DNA from: Candidatus Acidiferrales bacterium
GTDB taxonomy: Bacteria; Acidobacteriota; Terriglobia; Acidiferrales; UBA7541
Assembly: GCA_030038535.1 (NCBI GenBank)
Contig: JASHSV010000278.1
Coordinates: forward strand, 1-50,569
DNA: 50,569 nucleotides
Reading direction: 5' to 3'
The notes under the pieces are model-generated. The model was not told the DNA's origin. It saw only the letters and a list, made by a program, of their open reading frames with translations, and made no database searches. Numbering within the stretch: the stretch's first letter is position 1; every line of letters begins with the position of its first letter. The position numbers and the translations under genes were made by a program. This document shows, in pieces, positions 1 to 8,711 of the stretch.

Positions 1-993
1 ATGGCGGCGTCTGCGGGAGAGCAGCCGGAGCCGGTGGTGCGCATTGCGGGTGTGAGCCAGTTTGGGTTGACGCCGGACGGGCGGACGCTGGTGTTCACGC
101 AATCGAGCCTGGCGGCGCCGGCGGAGCTTTTTACGGCGGGCGCGGACGGGAAGGACGTGCGGCAGATCACGCACCAGAACACTGCGCTCGTGGCACAACT
201 CGATTTGCCGCCGGCGGAACACTTCACGTTCAAAGCGTCGGACGGAGAGGAGATCTACGGGATGCTGCTGCGGCCGCCGGGCTTCGACGCGACGAAGAAA
301 TATCCAATGGTGCTGCTGGCGCACGGCGGGCCGCAGACTATGTGGGAGGATGGGTGGGGCTACCGTTGGAACGCGCAGATGTTTGCCTCGCCGGGATACG
401 TGGTGGTGATGATCAACCGGCGGGGCTCGACGGGATTCGGGCAGAAATTCACTGACGAAATCCAGGACGACTGGGGCGGAAAGGCGTACACGGATTTGAT
501 GGAAGGAACCGACTACGTGCTGGGGAAATATCCGTTCATCGACGGGACGCGGATGGTGGCGGGAGGCGGTTCGTACGGCGGGTTCATGATGGACTGGTTT
601 GCGACGCACGCGAAGGGGCGGTTCCGGGCAATCTGGTCGCATGCAGGCGTCTACAACCAGGTGAGCATGATTGCGACGGAGGAAATTTGGTTCCCAGTGC
701 ACGAATTCCGGGGCACGCCGTGGACAAATCCGGCATCGTACGCGAAGTGGTCGCCGGAGACATATGCGGGAGAACTGGGCAAATACAAAACGCCGACGCT
801 GGTGATTGCCGGCGAGTTGGATTACAGAGTGCCGTACACGCAGAGCCTGGAATTTTTCACGGCGCTCCAAATGCAGGATGTACCGTCGAAGCTGGTGCTA
901 TTTCCTGACGAAGGCCACTGGGTGCTGAAACCGCAGAACAGCCAGTATTGGTACAAGACCGTGCTGGATTGGATTGCGACTTACGTGAAGTAG
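1..993 (+). CDS. S9 family peptidase (prolyl oligopeptidase-like), C-terminal part
   Basis: This is the C-terminal catalytic part of a serine peptidase of the prolyl oligopeptidase / dipeptidyl-peptidase / acylaminoacyl-peptidase family, which cleaves peptides. The alpha/beta-hydrolase fold is plain: an HGGP oxyanion motif near residue 108, the nucleophile elbow GGSYGGF with Ser191, an acid in GELDYRVP (Asp274), and the base in DEGHW (His306), counting from base 1. Only the end of the beta-propeller-like region is visible before it. Family members usually have 600-700 residues, so the gene almost certainly begins upstream of the window and the in-frame ATG at base 1 is probably internal. It ends in TAG at 991. 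A ~490 bp gap with strong secondary structure follows. Confidence 0.93.
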   Translation: MAASAGEQPEPVVRIAGVSQFGLTPDGRTLVFTQSSLAAPAELFTAGADGKDVRQITHQNTALVAQLDLPPAEHFTFKASDGEEIYGMLLRPPGFDATKKYPMVLLAHGGPQTMWEDGWGYRWNAQMFASPGYVVVMINRRGSTGFGQKFTDEIQDDWGGKAYTDLMEGTDYVLGKYPFIDGTRMVAGGGSYGGFMMDWFATHAKGRFRAIWSHAGVYNQVSMIATEEIWFPVHEFRGTPWTNPASYAKWSPETYAGELGKYKTPTLVIAGELDYRVPYTQSLEFFTALQMQDVPSKLVLFPDEGHWVLKPQNSQYWYKTVLDWIATYVK

Positions 994-1104
994 TGGAAGC
1001 GGCAGGTGGTATGCGGAGTACCGCTGCAAGGGATTGCACATTTCGAGACCCTGGGAGACGGAACCATCTGTCAAATCCTTCTCCGAAATTTCTAACCTTA
1101 GATT

Positions 1105-1359
1105 GGGCAACGAGATGGGGACGCGTGGCGCTGGCAGGGCGCGTGCAATTGCCCGGTGCTGGAAGCCCGGCTGTGCGCTGCAGCGTGCTCGCGGAGTTCC
1201 CCCGCTCCCGGCGCCGCTCGCAGCGTGCCGAGCACGAACTGAGAACCCGTAAAGGCGGGTTCACGGTCGCGACTCGGAAACAGCGCGGTCTTCATTGTTC
1301 GACTGATTCCTCCGCATGAGGCGGTTCGGGATCTCCTCCCCCGGCCGCCTCCCTTTTTT
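1105..1359 (+). ncRNA. candidate structured RNA, family not identified
   Basis: The gap after the S9 peptidase holds many nested perfect inverted repeats and no convincing reading frame. Stems seen: GGGCAA 1105-1110 with TTGCCC 1149-1154; GCGCTG 1175-1180 with CAGCGC 1281-1286, enclosing CGTGCTCG 1184-1191 with CGAGCACG 1229-1236 and GAACCCG 1243-1249 with CGGGTTC 1256-1262. This forms a closed multibranch fold. It ends in a strong intrinsic terminator at 1318-1359. Size (~250 nt) and a late GAACCC/GGGTTC hairpin loosely recall 6S RNA, but I do not see the diagnostic motifs of RNase P RNA, tmRNA or SRP RNA. It could instead be a structured 3' UTR of the peptidase mRNA. The 5' end is not defined. 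Confidence 0.4.
1318..1359 (+). terminator. intrinsic terminator
   Basis: GAGGCGG (1318-1324) pairs with CCGCCTC (1345-1351). An inner stem CGGG/CCCG (1327-1330 with 1340-1343) extends the hairpin, and six T residues follow at 1354-1359. It ends the transcript reading rightward from the S9 peptidase or from the candidate RNA. Confidence 0.75.
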
Positions 1360-1458
1360 ATAGGGGACCAAGATCGGGCCACGGCCGCGCCTGGGGCGCG
1401 GGGATGCATCGACTCATGCCACGCGTGCGGATGAGCGTAGGCGCGCCAGAACGCGCGA

Positions 1459-1464
1459 GATAGA
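1459..1464 (+). promoter_or_regulatory. -10-like box TAGAAT before the membrane protein gene
   Basis: TAGAAT lies 19 bases upstream of the GTG at 1484, with a GGAGG-like ribosome site between the two (about 1474-1478). No clear -35 box is visible. The spacing fits a short leader for the following gene. Confidence 0.4.
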
Positions 1465-1483
1465 ATCGCGGGGCGGAGGGGCG

Positions 1484-2077
1484 GTGGAAAAGCATTTGGC
1501 AGTTCTGCGCTGGGTGTGGCTGGCGTTTGTGGCCGTGTGGGCTCCGACGTACGTGATTTACTGGAGTCCGGTGGATTTTCTTTACCTGTGCAACGTCGGC
1601 GTGATTCTGACCTTGGTGGGATTGTGGCAGCGAAGCAGCCTGCTGCTATCGAGCCAGGCGGTGGGGACGGTAGTGATTGGGCCGCTGTGGCTACTGGATG
1701 TGAGCTGGGGCGCAGTGACGCACGGCCGGCTGCTGATCGGCGGGACGGAATACATGTGGGACGCGACGCGGCCGCTGTGGGTGCGGCTGCTTTCGTTCGA
1801 TCACGTGGCAGTGCCGCTCGCAACGTGCTGGGCCATTCGCAAGCTGGGATACGACCGGCGGGCGTGGGGATTGCAGGCCGGAATTGCCGGCGTGGTGCTG
1901 GTGCTGTCGCGCATCGTGGAACCGTGGAAAAACATCAATTTCGCGCAGAAGGAATTGGTGACTTTTCACACCTGGGGGCCGGCGCCCGTGCATCTGCTGG
2001 TGATTTGGAGCGTGGTAGTGCTGGTGGTGTATTGGCCAGCGCATGCGGTGCTGTGCCGGTGGATGGGGCAGAAGTGA
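1484..2077 (+). CDS. multi-pass membrane protein of unknown function
   Basis: I do not recognise this 197-residue protein. It is very hydrophobic, with about five predicted membrane segments rich in Trp, Leu and Val, a conserved-looking FDHVAVPLA stretch mid-protein and a short basic C terminus (CRWMGQK). No catalytic motif is visible. The GTG start is supported by GGAGG about 7 bases upstream and by a TAGAAT box before that. It is convergent with the VWFA gene on the other strand, with only about 33 bases between the stops. The composition matches its neighbours, so there is no sign of transfer. Confidence 0.75.
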   Translation: MEKHLAVLRWVWLAFVAVWAPTYVIYWSPVDFLYLCNVGVILTLVGLWQRSSLLLSSQAVGTVVIGPLWLLDVSWGAVTHGRLLIGGTEYMWDATRPLWVRLLSFDHVAVPLATCWAIRKLGYDRRAWGLQAGIAGVVLVLSRIVEPWKNINFAQKELVTFHTWGPAPVHLLVIWSVVVLVVYWPAHAVLCRWMGQK

Positions 2078-2110
2078 GCGCTGCGGGGGATTGTACGGAC
2101 CGCGCGGAGT

Positions 2111-3826
2111 TTAGCGGCAATCCGTTGAGGCGTTGGCCGCAGCGATGTGGTCCTGGACAGTATCCCTGACAACTTCGCGGATCTGATAGGGAGCCTTTGG
2201 CGCGGGAAAGGTGAGGGTAGCGTGAAGGCCTTCGGTCTTGAACCTAGCGAGTGTTTTGGGCTTTAGATACAAATCCATGATGGCTTCTTTTCCTGCGATC
2301 AGGTTACCGGTGCAATCTTCGAGCAGAGTGAGAAAAGTGAGCTGCTGGACTTTCCGGCCGCCGCGCGTGGCGAACTTCAACCCGCTGACGTCTACCGAAA
2401 CGACGACAAGGATGGTCGCCGGTCCCTTGCCGGCCGCATGCGGCGAGGCATGCACGACAACTGGAATTTGGGCGAGCTGGTCTCGAGTAAACGCTTCGCG
2501 ATTGATTCTTTCCTGCGCCGTGCTTCCTTCGTCCTTCTTCTCCGCATAGAAATAGCCTGCACGAGACTGGAGGGTGTAGTTTCCCGCGGCGCTCAGCTTG
2601 ACTTTCAGCTCGTGATATTTGTCGTCGGGCCGCGATACGGGAGTGAATCCGAGCAGATAGGAAACTTCGGGAACAGAAACGACGGCCTGCATCCGCCCGA
2701 TCACGTCGTTGGTATTCATAATGAACTGACCACCGGTGGCCGCGGCGGCGGCGGCCATGAACTCCGGCAAAACCATTTGACGCACGGCAGGATCGATGCG
2801 GCGGCCTTCCGGATACTCGGTCTGGGAGACCATGCCTTCCGAATCGATAGAATTGATGATGATGCGGGCGCGAAGGGCGGCATCCAGAATCGCACTGGTT
2901 TGCGGCTGCATATCGCCGGTGACAAAGCCGGGAGAAAGGATCACAAGGATACGCTCCTCCGGCGCAGCGGCCAGTTGCCGGACAGCAATGCGGAGCACAT
3001 CGAGTGCAGCGAGCGAGGAGCCTTTCGATTGAACCCAGATCGCGTTGGCGTAGTCATCAACGAATGGGTCCTGATTGGCGATGCATACCTTGTCGTCCGG
3101 CAGGCATTTGCAGGAAATCGCTTCGGCAACGGCAGCATCCTTTGCCCACTGGTCAAGATGATTGGCAATGACGTAGGCCTGATAGGCGGTGAGCGTGGGG
3201 CAATCGGAAAGAGGAGCGGCGCCGCGCTGGACGTGCAGTGTCACGCGGCCCAGGCCGGCGAGCAGAACGGCGGAGTCAGAAGTGAAATCAACGGTCACGG
3301 TTCCGGAGTCCGTGAAAATGGCCACGCGATCGGAGGGCTGCATGCCGGAGGAGATGAATTTCTCCGCGGCGCGCTTGGATTGGTCGAGCGGACGAATCCC
3401 GCCGTGCGTATCGTCAATAAAGAGCGCGATGCAACGGGGATGCGTGGCTGAGGGAGGGGCGGCGTCTGCGGCCGACCGTTCTGGTTTCTGCCGGGGCGAA
3501 GGGCTTTCCGGCGAATGCGCCGGCGACTTTTCCTCCGAGAAAAATTCGACGGGGCGCGGGCCGTTATTATCGAATATCTGGAAATCGGAGGCGGCGAGAC
3601 CGGCCACGGGGCGACCCTTCGCGTCGCGAACGGTGACGCGAAGTTCAACGAGATTGGACTCGACGGCAAAAGTAGCGGACGGCGGCTTGTAAGGCCCGTA
3701 GCGGATCGTGATTTCCCTGGGCTCTTTAACTTCCTGGGCAGGCTGGGATGTCGCCTGTGCGAAGACGGGAGCGCACACGAAGAAATACGAAAGTGAGTAC
3801 GCCAGGAGCGATGGCAAAGGCTTCAT
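2111..3826 (-). CDS. VWFA-related acidobacterial secreted protein (copy 1)
   Basis: A 571-residue exported protein of the acidobacterial VWFA-related type. It opens with a signal peptide (MKPLPSLLAYSL... ending APVFAQA), then a short beta region (FAVESNLVELRVTVRD, GLAASDFQIFDN) that precedes the VWA domain in this family. The VWA domain begins at CIALFIDDTHGG, where the metal-site motif is FIDDT rather than classical DxSxS. The C-terminal third has a beta-sandwich look. Function is unknown; VWA domains generally bind proteins or matrix. I chose the ATG at 3826 because the signal peptide starts there; a TTG at 3859 would add 11 residues but has no ribosome site. It is divergent from the patatin gene, sharing a ~120 bp promoter region. 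Confidence 0.85.
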   Translation of the reverse strand: MKPLPSLLAYSLSYFFVCAPVFAQATSQPAQEVKEPREITIRYGPYKPPSATFAVESNLVELRVTVRDAKGRPVAGLAASDFQIFDNNGPRPVEFFSEEKSPAHSPESPSPRQKPERSAADAAPPSATHPRCIALFIDDTHGGIRPLDQSKRAAEKFISSGMQPSDRVAIFTDSGTVTVDFTSDSAVLLAGLGRVTLHVQRGAAPLSDCPTLTAYQAYVIANHLDQWAKDAAVAEAISCKCLPDDKVCIANQDPFVDDYANAIWVQSKGSSLAALDVLRIAVRQLAAAPEERILVILSPGFVTGDMQPQTSAILDAALRARIIINSIDSEGMVSQTEYPEGRRIDPAVRQMVLPEFMAAAAAATGGQFIMNTNDVIGRMQAVVSVPEVSYLLGFTPVSRPDDKYHELKVKLSAAGNYTLQSRAGYFYAEKKDEGSTAQERINREAFTRDQLAQIPVVVHASPHAAGKGPATILVVVSVDVSGLKFATRGGRKVQQLTFLTLLEDCTGNLIAGKEAIMDLYLKPKTLARFKTEGLHATLTFPAPKAPYQIREVVRDTVQDHIAAANASTDCR

Positions 3827-3947
3827 GCGGAGGACCCCGTATTTTGCGTATGATGCCAAGAGATTCGCTCAGGATTCCCGGGACAACAGACCATACCTGT
3901 ACCACGAGGACTGCCGGGTGAGCCGCGGTTGACTGCGGCGGGAGCGA

Positions 3948-5525
3948 ATGGAACAATCGCGACCCGTGCCGGCTGACGACGCCAGCGAACAACTGAAGCG
4001 GGAGCGCGTGGAATTCGGAGCGCGCCTGGAGAGCGAAGGGGCGCGCGAGGTGTGGAAGAGTTTTCCCGGGCGTATCGCGCTGGCGCTCTCCGGAGGCGGG
4101 ACACGCGGGGCCTACCAGGCGGGCGCACTGTTGGCATTCCAGGACGCGGAACTTCCCACGCACATCATCGCGGCAACATCAATCGGCAGCATCAACGCGG
4201 CGGGATACGCAGGAAACTCCGACACGCTGGTGGGAAACGCCGAAGCGGTGGTGAACCATTGGCTGGGCGTGACGCCAACGCTGGTGGGAATCGAATGGAC
4301 GCGGTACGGGTGGATGCTGGGGGGACTGATCGCGTTCTGGGCCGGAGTTGGGAACCTGATTTACACGTTGCTGGCCTCGGAAGGCTACGCGTTGTCGCTG
4401 CACAATCCGAAACAGACGTGGACGCTTCTGGGGATGGCGGGACTGGTGATGCTGCTGCTCTACGATTACCTGCCGTACGTGATCTACATCGTGCGGAATC
4501 TGCTGGCGGGAAAAGCGCTGAAGATACAAAGGCGAAGAGCGGCCTTATCGATTTTGGGCAACGCAATCATGGTCGTGTTTCTCCTGGCGCTGCTGGACGA
4601 GATGGAAGTAGTGCCGCGGTTCCGAGCCCTGGTGCGGCTGTATCCCGCTTATGCGGTGGCGGTCGGAGCACTGGTCGGGCTGCTTTTGATGTCGCGTCGC
4701 TATTGGCGGGTGCCGCTGAGCGGTTTCATGCACAAACTGCTGCGGCTGCCGTTGCGGCCGGGGCTGTTTCCCAACTACGAGCGGGCGCGGTTCCTGCGCG
4801 AGCGGCTTTCGGAAGAGAAGCTGCGGGCGTCGCCGATCCACGTGATCTTCAGCGCTGCGGATTTGCAGACCGGGAACCCGGTGTTTTTCTCGAACACGTC
4901 GAAGGAAAAGCTGGAGGCGGAAAGGGGAGCGGACGCGGAGTTTATCGAGTCGATGCTGGTGGAAACGACGGACCTTGTGGGGGCTGTGGTGGCGTCGTCG
5001 GCGCTGCCGCTGGCGTTCGAGCCCATGCTGCTCAACGGCCGGCTGTACGCGGATGGAGGATTGTGCGCCAACCAGCCGCTGCGGCCTGCGGTCCGGCTGG
5101 GGGCAGACGTGGTGTTCCTGATCATGATGGATTCCGTGGCGGGAAAAAAGAAGACGCTGAAGACGTTTGTGGACGTCGGACTGTCGGCGGTGGACATCCT
5201 GATGCGGCAGACACTGGTGAACGACATGCGCATCGCTGCGAATTTCAATGTGACGTGCGAACGGGCCGCGGAGAAGAACGGCCTGCACCCGGAAGAAATT
5301 GAAATCGTGCTGGGGGCGCGGCGGTACCGGTATGTGAAGTCATTCGCAGTGTGTCCTGAGGAATCGTTGCCGGGAGCGGCGCTGGACTTCAGCCTGGAGC
5401 GGACGCGGGAAGCGATCCTGCTAGGCTATCGCGAGGGGACGAAGCAGATCCTCAATTTTCTGGCGTACGCACGGACGGCGCGGTTCAGCTATCCAAGGCA
5501 CGAACTGGAGTGGGAGTTGCACTGA
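3948..5525 (+). CDS. patatin-like phospholipase with an inserted membrane block
   Basis: A predicted lipid acyl hydrolase. The patatin fold shows the glycine-rich oxyanion motif LSGGGTRGAYQAGAL (about residues 46-60), the nucleophile in ATSIGS (Ser78), and the dyad aspartate in ADGGLCANQ (Asp369). The motif has Ala where GxSxG normally has its first Gly. Between nucleophile and aspartate sits an unusual block of about four hydrophobic segments (roughly residues 120-250), suggesting a membrane-anchored enzyme. At 525 residues it is longer than simple patatins. GGGAG lies 7 bases before the ATG. The cupin gene follows after ~50 bp in the same direction and may be co-transcribed. Confidence 0.88.
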   Translation: MEQSRPVPADDASEQLKRERVEFGARLESEGAREVWKSFPGRIALALSGGGTRGAYQAGALLAFQDAELPTHIIAATSIGSINAAGYAGNSDTLVGNAEAVVNHWLGVTPTLVGIEWTRYGWMLGGLIAFWAGVGNLIYTLLASEGYALSLHNPKQTWTLLGMAGLVMLLLYDYLPYVIYIVRNLLAGKALKIQRRRAALSILGNAIMVVFLLALLDEMEVVPRFRALVRLYPAYAVAVGALVGLLLMSRRYWRVPLSGFMHKLLRLPLRPGLFPNYERARFLRERLSEEKLRASPIHVIFSAADLQTGNPVFFSNTSKEKLEAERGADAEFIESMLVETTDLVGAVVASSALPLAFEPMLLNGRLYADGGLCANQPLRPAVRLGADVVFLIMMDSVAGKKKTLKTFVDVGLSAVDILMRQTLVNDMRIAANFNVTCERAAEKNGLHPEEIEIVLGARRYRYVKSFAVCPEESLPGAALDFSLERTREAILLGYREGTKQILNFLAYARTARFSYPRHELEWELH

Positions 5526-5573
5526 GCGGCTGTGGCGGGAGCGGTCGAGGAATCGCGGGGGAGCCGCGGGCAG

Positions 5574-5954
5574 ATGACGAACGAGCGAGCGGGGACGACC
5601 GCGTGGGAATGGCCGGAGTCGCTCGACGCGCTTGCGGCAGCGCCGAAACACCACCGGCGGTTGTTTGAGAACGAACGCGTGCGCGTGCTCGAGGTGCGCA
5701 TCGGGCCGGGCGAGGTCGTACCGGTGCACACGCATCGCTGGCCGAGCGTGATTTGCATGCAGACGGGAACGCACTTCGTCCGCCGGGACGGCGAGGGGCG
5801 GCTGCTGCTCGATACTCGCGCGGTCGGGCCGCCGCCGAAACTGCCGCTGACGGTCTGGTCGGGGCCGCTTCCCCCGCACAGCGTGGAGAACGTGGGTGAC
5901 GATGAGATCCGGCTGTTCACGGTGGAATTGAAGGACGCGGCGGAGCGAGCGTAA
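5574..5954 (+). CDS. cupin-fold protein
   Basis: A small (126-residue) single-domain cupin. The first cupin motif is visible as GPGEVVPVHTHRWPSVICMQ, with an HxH metal-binding pair, and the second as PHSVEN, giving a third His. The substrate cannot be told; such proteins may be metal-dependent enzymes or small-molecule binders. The ATG at 5574 is preferred over an in-frame GTG at 5532 because residues before it look random; the ribosome site is weak (GGGGGAG about 11 bases up). It lies just downstream of the patatin and converges with the amidase, with one base between the stop codons. Confidence 0.75.
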   Translation: MTNERAGTTAWEWPESLDALAAAPKHHRRLFENERVRVLEVRIGPGEVVPVHTHRWPSVICMQTGTHFVRRDGEGRLLLDTRAVGPPPKLPLTVWSGPLPPHSVENVGDDEIRLFTVELKDAAERA

Positions 5955-5955
5955 C

Positions 5956-7455
5956 TCATCCGAGCAGCGGAGGCAGATGGTCGCGCACCCAAGGAGCTGC
6001 CTGCTCGTAGGCGTGGGCAATCTGGAGGACCGAAAAATCGGCGTGATTTTTGCCGATGATTTGCATGCCCATGGGCAGGCCGGATTTGCCGAAACCAACG
6101 GGAACGTTGATCGCGGGACAACCGGAGAGGGTGCCCGGAATCACCACTTCCATCCAGCGGTGGTAGGTGTCCATTTTCACGTCATTGATTTCTCTGGGCC
6201 AGTGTGTGTCCACATCGAAGGGAAATACCTGAGCGCTGGGAAGTAGGAGGAAATCGAAGGTGTCGAAGAGCCGGGAGACCGATTGATACCATGCCGTACG
6301 GGCGAGAAAGGCATCGTGGACGTCTCCTGCCGTGAGGCTCAGGCTGCCCTCTATCTCCCACTGGGCTTCGGGCTTCAGCTTCGCGCGCTTTGCGGGGTCA
6401 GAATAGAAGGCCGCGAGACCGGCGCCGACCAGCCAGTGGCGAAGGACGAGCCAGGTTCGCCAGAGGCGCGCAGGCGGAAAATCGGGGAGCGTCGCTTCCA
6501 TCTTGCAGCCGATGGCCTGGAAAGCTTTGAAAGACTCGAGGCAGAGTTCCTTCACTCCGTTTTCCATGGGCAGATGGCCGCCGAGATCGCCGAGCCACGC
6601 AAGGCGCGTTCCTTTGAAGTCGCGATCGAGTGGACGGGTGAAGAGCCCGGGGTCCTGCTCGATGGAAAGAGGGTCACGCGAATCCGGGCCGGCCATGATC
6701 GAAAGGAGCAAGGCTGTGTCAGCCGCAGAGCGGGCCATGGGACCATTCACGGAGAGCTGGTGTGCGAAGACCTCGAAACTAGGGCCGGCGGGAACACGTC
6801 CGAAAGACGTGCGGAAACCGAAAACGTTGTTGAAGGCGGCGGGGTTGCGGAGTGAGCCCATCATGTCGCTGCCGTCGGCCACGGGAAGCATGCGCAGTGC
6901 GAGCGAAACGGCAGCGCCTCCGCTCGAACCTCCCGCGCATTTGGACCGGTCGTAGGCGTTGCGCGTGGCCCCGAAGATCGCGTTGTACGTTTGCGAGCCG
7001 AGGCCGAATTCGGGAGTGTTTGTCTTGCCGATAAGGATGACGCCGTTTCTCTTGAGGCGCTCGACGAAGATCTCGTCGTAGTCGGGGACGGCGTCGAGCA
7101 GCGGCGAGCCCCAAGCGGTGCGAATGCCTTTTGTGGCTGCGAGGTCTTTCACGGCATGGGGAAAGCCGTGCATCCACCCGAGCGAATTGCCGCGGGCGAG
7201 CTGGGCATCGCGTTCGTCTGCCTGCTCCAAGAGCGACTCGGGGTCCTGAAGGGAGACGATGGCATTCACCTTGGGGTTGAGCCGGGAGATGTGGTCGAGG
7301 TAGGCGGCCATCACTTCGCGACAGGAGACCTGTTTGGAATGGATGGCTCGAGAAAGATCGAGCGCATCCATCATGATGATCTCGGTAGCGGCGGGTGCAG
7401 GCATAAGATCACGCGGCTCAGCCGGCGCAGCGGCGAGCATATCAGAAGCTGACAT
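5956..7455 (-). CDS. amidase signature family amidase
   Basis: An amidase-signature enzyme hydrolysing a carboxylic amide; the physiological substrate is unknown. The Ser-cisSer-Lys triad is visible: Lys103 in HAVKDLA, the GGSSGG motif (Ser177/178) and the nucleophile Ser201 in GSDMMGSLRNP, with spacing (about 75 and 24) typical of the family. The usual D-x-GGS is DMMGS here. The reading frame runs open to 7827, but the extra N terminus is low-complexity Pro/Arg/Ser and would overlap the next gene by 260 bp, so it is a shadow. I place the start at 7455; ATGs at 7500, 7404 and 7374 are alternatives, none with a good ribosome site. Confidence 0.9.
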   Translation of the reverse strand: MSASDMLAAAPAEPRDLMPAPAATEIIMMDALDLSRAIHSKQVSCREVMAAYLDHISRLNPKVNAIVSLQDPESLLEQADERDAQLARGNSLGWMHGFPHAVKDLAATKGIRTAWGSPLLDAVPDYDEIFVERLKRNGVILIGKTNTPEFGLGSQTYNAIFGATRNAYDRSKCAGGSSGGAAVSLALRMLPVADGSDMMGSLRNPAAFNNVFGFRTSFGRVPAGPSFEVFAHQLSVNGPMARSAADTALLLSIMAGPDSRDPLSIEQDPGLFTRPLDRDFKGTRLAWLGDLGGHLPMENGVKELCLESFKAFQAIGCKMEATLPDFPPARLWRTWLVLRHWLVGAGLAAFYSDPAKRAKLKPEAQWEIEGSLSLTAGDVHDAFLARTAWYQSVSRLFDTFDFLLLPSAQVFPFDVDTHWPREINDVKMDTYHRWMEVVIPGTLSGCPAINVPVGFGKSGLPMGMQIIGKNHADFSVLQIAHAYEQAAPWVRDHLPPLLG

Positions 7456-7565
7456 GCTCGTGATGCAGGCGGAGGCGCAGAGGCCGGGGCGGTGAAACAT
7501 TGGCGTGTTAGGATGGCGGCGCAGTAGCGGAACCAGCGGGGCTCGCAGCGGGAGAAGAGACGATA

Positions 7566-8642
7566 ATGCGGAAAAGCCTTTATTCGAGAGTGCGGCGGAG
7601 AGCGGCAGGGAGCGCGGTCGCCTTCTTTTTGACGATAGGAGGGATAGCGGCAGCGGCGGGCGGCGCGAAGCCTGCGCCGAAATCGCCGGGATTGCGGATT
7701 TATTTCGTGGACGTGGAGGGCGGACAATCGACGCTTTTTGTGACGCCGCAAGGACACTCGCTGCTGGTGGATACGGGGTGGGCGGGAAATAACGGTCGTG
7801 ACGCCGACCGGATTGCGGCGGCGGCAAAGGATGCGGGAATCAGCCGGCTGGATTACGTGCTGCTGACCCACTATCACCCGGATCACGCGGGCGGACTTGC
7901 AGAGGTTGCAGAGCGGCTTCCGATTGGAACCGTGATTGACCATGGCGACAACACGGAGCCCACCGAGGAAAGCACAGTGCCGATGTTCAAGATCTATATG
8001 TGGCTGGTTGCGAGTGGAAAGGTGAAGCGCCTGTCGCCGAAGCCGGGAGACAAGCTCCCGATTCCGGAGATGGAGGCGACCGTGGTCAGCGCGGCGGGTG
8101 AAGTGATCGAGAAACCGTTGCCGGGGGCGGGACAGCCGAACCCGGCGTGCGAGGGCGCCGATCTCAAGCCGAGCGAACAGATTGAAAATCCCCGCTCGCT
8201 GGGGATCCGAATCGTATTCGGGAAGCTGCGTATTCTGGACCTGGGCGATCTGACGGCAGAGAAGGAAGCACTGCTGATGTGTCCGGCGAACAAACTGGGC
8301 CGGGTGGAGATCTTCGTGGTGTCGCACCATGGCACAGCGACGAGCGATAGCGCGGCGCTCGTCGACGCCATCGCGCCGCGCGTGGCGATTATGGACAACG
8401 GAGGGAGGAAGGGCGGTTCGCCCACCGTGTGGAAGACCATCGAATCGTCGCCTGGGCTGGAAGACCTATGGCAGCTCCACACCGCAGAAGCGGACGGGGC
8501 GCGAAATGTCGCCGACGCATACATCGCGAACCTGCCCGGGCCGGACGCGGGAAATTACCTAAAGCTAACGGCATGGCCGGACGGGAAATTTGAAGTCTTC
8601 AATGCGAGGACGGGAGCAACGAAAAGCTACCCCGCGCATTAG
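7566..8642 (+). CDS. exported metallo-beta-lactamase-fold hydrolase (ComEC C-terminal-like)
   Basis: A 358-residue metallohydrolase with an N-terminal signal peptide (hydrophobic stretch about residues 15-32). The metal-binding signature THYHPDHAGG (His102, His104, Asp106, His107) is intact, and further ligands appear in VIDHGD and VSHHGTATSD. The order FVDVEGGQSTLF, LLVDTG, HxHxDH, DLGDL, SHHG resembles the stand-alone MBL domain of ComEC, the DNA-uptake protein. Without the ComEC membrane part, a periplasmic phosphodiesterase or lactamase-like role is only a guess. GGGAGAAGAG precedes the ATG by about 8 bases. It is divergent from the amidase gene, with ~110 bp between starts. Confidence 0.87.
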   Translation: MRKSLYSRVRRRAAGSAVAFFLTIGGIAAAAGGAKPAPKSPGLRIYFVDVEGGQSTLFVTPQGHSLLVDTGWAGNNGRDADRIAAAAKDAGISRLDYVLLTHYHPDHAGGLAEVAERLPIGTVIDHGDNTEPTEESTVPMFKIYMWLVASGKVKRLSPKPGDKLPIPEMEATVVSAAGEVIEKPLPGAGQPNPACEGADLKPSEQIENPRSLGIRIVFGKLRILDLGDLTAEKEALLMCPANKLGRVEIFVVSHHGTATSDSAALVDAIAPRVAIMDNGGRKGGSPTVWKTIESSPGLEDLWQLHTAEADGARNVADAYIANLPGPDAGNYLKLTAWPDGKFEVFNARTGATKSYPAH

Positions 8643-8711
8643 CGGAAAGCCGTTTATACAACGACGAAAGCCGGTCATCCCCGGCCGCGCCGCAAATCCC
8701 GAGGAGGCGAG

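Noticed and set aside
1105-1359. RNase P RNA, tmRNA or SRP RNA
   Set aside because: None of their hallmark motifs (for example GAGGAAAGTCC, a terminal CCA with tRNA-like arms, or the GGAAGxAGC SRP loop) is present.
1098-1823. Long minus-strand reading frame over the structured intergenic region and the membrane gene
   Set aside because: Its product is Arg/Pro/Ser-rich with no domain and it overlaps a well-supported plus-strand gene; a GC-rich shadow.
7456-7827. N-terminal extension of the amidase reading frame
   Set aside because: It overlaps the 5' part of the MBL-fold gene on the other strand, is low-complexity Pro/Arg/Ser, and the amidase domain is complete without it.
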